Assembly: GCA_031283915.1 (NCBI GenBank)
Contig: JAITAY010000167.1
Span: forward strand, 1-8,783
Origin: Tannerella sp.
Lineage (GTDB): Bacteria; Bacteroidota; Bacteroidia; Bacteroidales; Tannerellaceae
Direction of reading: 5' to 3'
DNA: 8,783 bases
The translations under genes were made by a program, and so were the position numbers. The notes beneath the pieces were generated by a model that made no database searches, was not told the origin of the DNA, and saw nothing but the letters and a program-made list of their open reading frames with translations. Shown piece after piece: positions 6,188-8,783 of the stretch (the first letter of the stretch is position 1; each line of letters opens with the position of its first letter).

Positions 6188-6259
6188 TGTTTTTCATGGT
6201 ATTAGATTTAAGGTTAACAATGAAGATTGTGGTTGTCGTGAGACAACCTTTTCTTTTTT
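6188..6259 (+). ncRNA. Short terminated RNA (about 70 nt) or leader RNA
   Basis: A good promoter ends at 6182 and a clean intrinsic terminator ends at 6259, defining a transcript of about 70 bases with no sizeable gene. It begins GTGTTTTTCATGG and includes ATTAGATTTAAGGTTAAC. I have the impression that this block recurs after promoters in other Bacteroidales genomes, but I cannot confirm it and do not recognise a named family. It could be a stand-alone sRNA, or an attenuated leader whose read-through would reach dnaB 480 bases on. Within it lies a possible 25-codon ORF. Confidence 0.5.
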
Positions 6260-6273
6260 ATAGCGTTACCTAA
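6196..6273 (+). CDS. Possible 25-codon ORF across the terminator
   Basis: From ATG 6196 the frame reads MVLDLRLTMKIVVVVRQPFL and ends FYSVT at TAA 6271-6273. It starts within 10 bases of the predicted transcript 5' end and crosses the terminator hairpin, so a complete product would need read-through. A ribosome translating this frame would pass through the hairpin, which is the arrangement of a leader-peptide attenuator, but there is no run of one regulatory codon apart from four valine codons (GTG GTT GTC GTG). It may simply be chance. Confidence 0.22.
   Translation: MVLDLRLTMKIVVVVRQPFLFYSVT
6231..6259 (+). terminator. Intrinsic terminator with a GTGA tetraloop
   Basis: GGTTGTC (6231-6237) pairs perfectly with GACAACC (6242-6248) around a GTGA loop, a GNRA-type tetraloop in RNA. 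The stem is followed at once by TTTTCTTTTTT (6249-6259). This is the clearest intrinsic terminator in the window. It ends the short transcript begun near 6188 and would keep it from reaching dnaB. Confidence 0.85.
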
Positions 6274-6455
6274 GAAAACACCCCTTTTTCCCTACAATTT
6301 CAGTCAGTTTTTGCAGATTCAACCTCACCGCTTATTCGGGAGGGTATCGTTTTTCTCCAGAATTTTTTGCCTATCCCGACCATTCGAGATCAAAATTTCT
6401 CTACAAGAATGGCAGCGTACCTCTTTTCCATATATTATATAGTCGTCCGTCGTCT

Positions 6456-6543
6456 GCGCAATCAGACTTACCAGTCTGTGCAGTTAGAGTTACCGATCTG
6501 TGCAGTTAGAGTTACCAGTCTGTGCAGTTAGACTTGCAAGTCT
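6456..6543. repeat. Four 22-bp tandem repeats with palindromic cores
   Basis: Units are 6456-6477, 6478-6499, 6500-6521 and 6522-6543, with no spacing. Units 2-4 begin GTGCAGTTAGA; unit 1 begins GCGCAATCAGA. The right part of every unit is a palindrome or near-palindrome. Unit 4 has the exact 14-bp palindrome AGACTTGCAAGTCT, and unit 1 has AGACT and AGTCT around TACC. Units 2 and 3 keep AGA and TCT with central changes. A truncated fifth unit (GCACGGA) follows. The array is about 200 bp upstream of dnaB. Confidence 0.88.
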
Positions 6544-6701
6544 GCACGGAGAGTTCGAAATGACAGCGAAAACGAAACGGAAATGGTCAGTTTAAACCGT
6601 GGTGCCGGTTTCTAAAGCAGTGTGAAAGAGAAGAATCCGGGCGGAATAAACAGCTTCTGTTCATAACGCTGTTGATAAAAACGCATGAAATGGAGGTAGT
6701 G

Positions 6702-6731
6702 CTTTTGGCGGAAATAGCTACTTTTGGCGGA
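6702..6731 (+). promoter_or_regulatory. 11-bp direct repeat and -7-like box just upstream of dnaB
   Basis: CTTTTGGCGGA occurs at 6702-6712 and again at 6721-6731, a 19-base period. The second copy overlaps TACTTTTG (6719-6726), which fits TAnnTTTG and would start transcription within about ten bases of the dnaB ATG. No TTTG lies 19-21 bases upstream (the nearest, in the first repeat, is 11 bases away), so promoter function is uncertain. The paired copies could be a regulator site. Confidence 0.35.
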
Positions 6732-6741
6732 CAAAAACAAA

Positions 6742-8286
6742 ATGACAATGACAGAAGAACCAAACAGAGGAAAAAACTGGAAAAAACCTGCGACCATGCA
6801 AGTTTCGGATGCCAGCCGGCTTCCACCGCAGGAGCGGGAAATCGAAGAAGCTGTGCTGGGAGCGTTGATGCTTGAGAAAGATGCGTATTTCCATGTCAGT
6901 GAAATACTGAAACCCAAAAGTTTTTATGATAAGGCACACGAACTGATTTATGAGGCCATCGTAGACCTGGCCGTGAATCAGCGACCGATAGACATGCTCA
7001 CCGTGACGGAACAGCTTCGTCGCAAGGGTGATCTGGATACCATCGGCGGGCCGTTTTACATCTCTCAATTGACGGAAAAGGTAGCCAGTACGACACACCT
7101 TGAATATCATGCCAGCATCATCGCTCAGAAATTCCTGGCGCGGGAATTGATCCGGTATACCGGTACGATACAGGGCAAAGCCTACGACGAAACAATGGAT
7201 ATCGAAGAGCTGATGCAGGAAGCCGAAGCGGAACTGTTCAAAATCGCTCAACGAAATATCAAGAATGAAGCGATCCAAATCAATCCCATCATCAAGGAAT
7301 CCATGGATTTGCTGCAAAAGGCAGCCACGCGGAAAGAAGGACTCAGCGGCCTGCGTAGCGGCTTTTCGGCTTTGGACAAGATTACGTCCGGTTGGCAAAA
7401 TTCCGACCTGGTGATTATCGCTGCCCGCCCGTCCATGGGTAAGACGGCTTTTGTCCTGTCCATGGCAAAGAACATGGCTGTGAATTTCGATATTCCGGTA
7501 GCGCTGTTCTCACTCGAAATGAGCAACGTGCAATTGGTAAACCGTCTGATTGTGAACGTATGCGAAATCTCCGGCGACAAGATCAAAAGCGGTCAGTTAG
7601 CTCCTTTTGAATGGGAACAGTTAGACTACAAAATCAAGGAGTTATATGACGCCCAAATTTATATGGACGACACGCCCGGCCTTTCGATTTTCGAACTGCG
7701 AACCAAAGCGCGCAGGCTGGTTCGTGAGCACGCCGTAAAATGTATCTTTATTGATTACCTGCAATTGATGAATGCTACCGAGCATATGCAGCAGAAGACG
7801 AGGTTCGGTAGCCGCGAACAGGAAGTCAGCACCATTTCGCGATCGCTCAAGGGACTGGCCAAGGAATTGAATATCCCCATCATTGCCCTGTCGCAGTTGA
7901 ACCGTGGCGTGGAAAACCGCCAGGGCATCGAGGGCAAACGTCCCCAGTTGGCCGACTTGCGCGAATCGGGCGCCATTGAACAGGATGCGGACATGGTCTG
8001 TTTCATTCACCGCCCGGAATACTACAAAATCCTCGAAGACGAGAAAGGCAGTTCTTTACTCGGGCTGGCGGAAATTATCGTAGCCAAGCATCGCAACGGC
8101 GCTACGGGCGATATACGTCTGCGTTTCAAGAGCGATTACGCCAAATTCACAAATTTGGATGAAGAACTCAACCGCGAATTTACCTCCAGCATCAACCGTC
8201 CTGAAGACGCCGACTATACGTATCAACAGGTGATACCTGCTCAGGAGGATTTTATCGCTGCCGGCGTGCAGAACATGCCATTTTAA
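6742..8286 (+). CDS. dnaB: Replicative DNA helicase DnaB
   Basis: This is the hexameric 5'-to-3' helicase that unwinds the replication fork and recruits primase. It has 514 residues from the ATG at 6742; a TTG at 6724 is an unlikely earlier start. The N-terminal domain (about 30-175) starts PPQEREIEEAVLGALML. The RecA-like domain contains Walker A ARPSMGKT at about 228-235, the catalytic Glu at about 259 in FSLEMS, and Walker B IFIDYLQLM at about 335-343. The Gln of motif H4 is in ALSQLNRGVENR (about 382-393), and AKHRNGATG (about 448-456) carries the lysine and arginine-finger region. DLRESGAIEQDAD is also canonical. No intein is present. A charged N-terminal tail of about 28 residues and a C-terminal tail beyond residue 475 are variable in the family. 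It is monocistronic here, preceded by a repeat array and followed by the rod-like inverted repeat. Confidence 0.97.
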   Translation: MTMTEEPNRGKNWKKPATMQVSDASRLPPQEREIEEAVLGALMLEKDAYFHVSEILKPKSFYDKAHELIYEAIVDLAVNQRPIDMLTVTEQLRRKGDLDTIGGPFYISQLTEKVASTTHLEYHASIIAQKFLARELIRYTGTIQGKAYDETMDIEELMQEAEAELFKIAQRNIKNEAIQINPIIKESMDLLQKAATRKEGLSGLRSGFSALDKITSGWQNSDLVIIAARPSMGKTAFVLSMAKNMAVNFDIPVALFSLEMSNVQLVNRLIVNVCEISGDKIKSGQLAPFEWEQLDYKIKELYDAQIYMDDTPGLSIFELRTKARRLVREHAVKCIFIDYLQLMNATEHMQQKTRFGSREQEVSTISRSLKGLAKELNIPIIALSQLNRGVENRQGIEGKRPQLADLRESGAIEQDADMVCFIHRPEYYKILEDEKGSSLLGLAEIIVAKHRNGATGDIRLRFKSDYAKFTNLDEELNREFTSSINRPEDADYTYQQVIPAQEDFIAAGVQNMPF

Positions 8287-8294
8287 CAAGGTTA

Positions 8295-8450
8295 GGGGCA
8301 GTCCGGCAATAAACCATACCCCATTTACCGGAGATGTTTTTTCGCAATACATCGACTGAAAATGCGCATACGGGAGTATGTACGTATTTTCAGGAGGATG
8401 GACTGCAACAAACAGACCGGTAAATGCATGGTTTATTTCCGGACAGCTCC
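8295..8450 (+). ncRNA. 156-nt rod-like structured element in the dnaB 3' region
   Basis: The left arm (8295-8331) and right arm (8417-8450) pair over 31 base pairs. These are 5 bp including a G-U, an A-A mismatch, 6 bp (GTCCGG with CCGGAC), a C-U mismatch, 10 bp (AATAAACCAT with ATGGTTTATT), a 4/1 internal loop, and 10 bp (CATTTACCGG with CCGGTAAATG). Inside, CTGAAAAT (8356-8363) pairs with ATTTTCAG (8386-8393) and CATAC (8367-8371) with GTATG (8376-8380) around a GGGA loop. The parts between also pair partly, for example GCA with TGC and ACATC with GGATGG. The whole segment can thus fold as one long rod. It has no T-run, so it is not a terminator. It may be a structured RNA, a 3'-UTR element or a MITE-like palindrome. 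Confidence 0.5.
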
Positions 8451-8488
8451 CTTAGTAGTCCCCCAATAAAAGCTTTACAGCCCACCCC

Positions 8489-8531
8489 AAATAACGGGTA
8501 GTTTCCTAAAGCCTGAAAACCGTTATTTTTG
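8489..8531 (+). promoter_or_regulatory. Promoter-like site inside a 9-bp inverted repeat
   Basis: TATTTTTG at 8524-8531, followed by CAC, fits the -7 consensus TAnnTTTG. GTTTC at 8501-8505 lies about where a -33 element would be, at 18-19 bases spacing. AAATAACGG (8489-8497) and CCGTTATTT (8520-8528) are exact reverse complements, and the second arm overlaps the -7 box; GTTTC and GAAAAC extend the symmetry inward. A dimeric regulator binding here could block the promoter. Predicted start is about 8538, on the plus strand. Confidence 0.55.
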
Positions 8532-8537
8532 CACACA

Positions 8538-8783
8538 AAAAAAGTTTCGAGCAAAAGAAACCGAAAAATCTATGGTGCTAAGACGCCCCTTAGCAGTCTG
8601 GTTCAGACGGAAAAAAGCCCAAATTGGTACTTTGATACCGTACAGGAGATTTTCCTGTACTGCACGCGGTACAGTTTTGTGCATTGCCCGTCAGCATAGA
8701 AAAGGGCATCCGCCCACACGCCTTTTTCCCCGTCGGCTAAAGCCCAATGTCATCAAGTTAAGCGCTAAAAGGCTGTAGTAGAG
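8538..8783 (+). ncRNA. Candidate multi-hairpin RNA or long leader, running off the window
   Basis: Downstream of the promoter-like site are five consecutive perfect stems: GCTAAG/CTTAGC (8577-8582, 8589-8594), GTCTG/CAGAC (8596-8600, 8604-8608), GGTA/TACC (8626-8629, 8636-8639), GTACAGGA/TCCTGTAC (8640-8647, 8653-8660) and TGCAC/GTGCA (8661-8665, 8679-8683). Further pairing, GGGC/GCCC, occurs at 8704-8715. I do not recognise tRNA, tmRNA, RNase P or SRP RNA features. No gene start or terminator is visible before the edge, so it may be an untranslated leader of a gene beyond the window or a free RNA. Confidence 0.35.

Larger units (their letters stand above)
6119..6741. other. 620-bp intergenic region between nadK and dnaB
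   Basis: It holds an imperfect hairpin just after nadK (about 6126-6160), a promoter with a short terminated transcript (6151-6259), a four-unit 22-bp palindromic repeat array (6456-6543) and a short direct repeat in front of dnaB (6702-6731). In 6274-6455 and 6544-6700 I see no gene, RNA or convincing signal. Its size is unusual for a region separating two housekeeping genes on the same strand. Confidence 0.7.
8287..8783. other. 497-bp region after dnaB without a convincing protein gene
   Basis: It holds a 156-nt rod-forming segment (8295-8450), a promoter-like site within a 9-bp inverted repeat (8489-8531), and a run of small hairpins (8577-8683). The only long frame (8572-8778, 68 codons) has an Arg/Lys-rich, low-complexity product with no recognisable domain and crosses every hairpin, so I do not call it a gene. 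No intrinsic terminator is visible to the window end. Confidence 0.65.

Noticed and set aside
6456..6543. CRISPR array
   Set aside because: Units abut with no unique spacers, the 22-bp unit is short, and no cas-like gene is present.
6544..6741. DnaA boxes or a replication origin next to dnaB
   Set aside because: No TTATCCACA-like cluster or AT-rich unwinding element is visible; the nearest match, GTTGATAAA, is a poor one.
6718..7398. 226-codon minus-strand frame antisense to dnaB
   Set aside because: The opposite strand encodes a full, motif-complete DnaB; this frame is a complement shadow.
8572..8778. 68-codon protein gene on the plus strand
   Set aside because: The product is Arg/Lys-rich without a recognisable domain, and the frame crosses all the perfect hairpins of this region; it looks like a chance open frame.
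8730..8783. End of an insertion sequence (block around ATGTCATCAAGTTAAG)
   Set aside because: It faintly recalls termini of some Bacteroidetes insertion sequences, but no inverted partner, target duplication or transposase is in the window, so I cannot support it.

Overview
The window looks like a chromosomal segment of a Bacteroidota bacterium, probably order Bacteroidales. Four things point there. The promoter-like boxes fit the Bacteroidota -7 consensus TAnnTTTG. Start codons lack Shine-Dalgarno sequences. The NAD kinase, DnaB, ExbB/ExbD/TonB and Tat-lipoprotein sugar epimerase-like proteins have the form usual in Bacteroidales. The decayed left part contains a fragment of a DUF4469 protein, a family typical of this order. 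I cannot name genus or species.

Layout. (1) Positions 1-342 hold the 3' end of an Rpn-type (PD-(D/E)XK) nuclease gene with a 12-bp tandem repeat coding for a GREE-type helix. (2) Positions 343-1386 are a gene graveyard. On the minus strand lie the reactive-loop part of a serpin, a frameshifted C-terminal part of a DUF4469 protein, and a frameshifted piece of an IS5-type transposase, with 23-bp palindromic tandem repeats between the first two. (3) A minus-strand block runs leftward from 5057: exbB, exbD, tonB and a DJ-1/PfpI gene, tightly packed. A Tat-exported TIM-barrel epimerase-like gene follows, with its own promoter. (4) On the plus strand is nadK (5246-6118), divergent from exbB. The shared upstream region carries a perfect inverted pair of -7-like boxes. 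(5) A 620-bp intergenic region follows, with a promoter, a very short transcript ending in a clean intrinsic terminator, and four 22-bp repeats with palindromic cores. (6) dnaB, the replicative helicase, spans 6742-8286. (7) The last 500 bp hold no convincing protein gene. They contain a 156-nt segment that folds on itself as one long rod, then a promoter-like site inside an inverted repeat, then a run of small perfect hairpins up to the window edge.

How the genes work together. ExbB, ExbD and TonB form the proton-driven inner-membrane motor that energises outer-membrane TonB-dependent transporters. The DJ-1-like protein is probably co-transcribed with them. NadK makes NADP and DnaB unwinds the replication fork; both are housekeeping functions with no obvious link to the motor. 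The parts least explained by known genes are the RNA-like structures at 6188-6259, 8295-8450 and 8538-8783, and the palindromic repeat arrays at 596-641 and 6456-6543.
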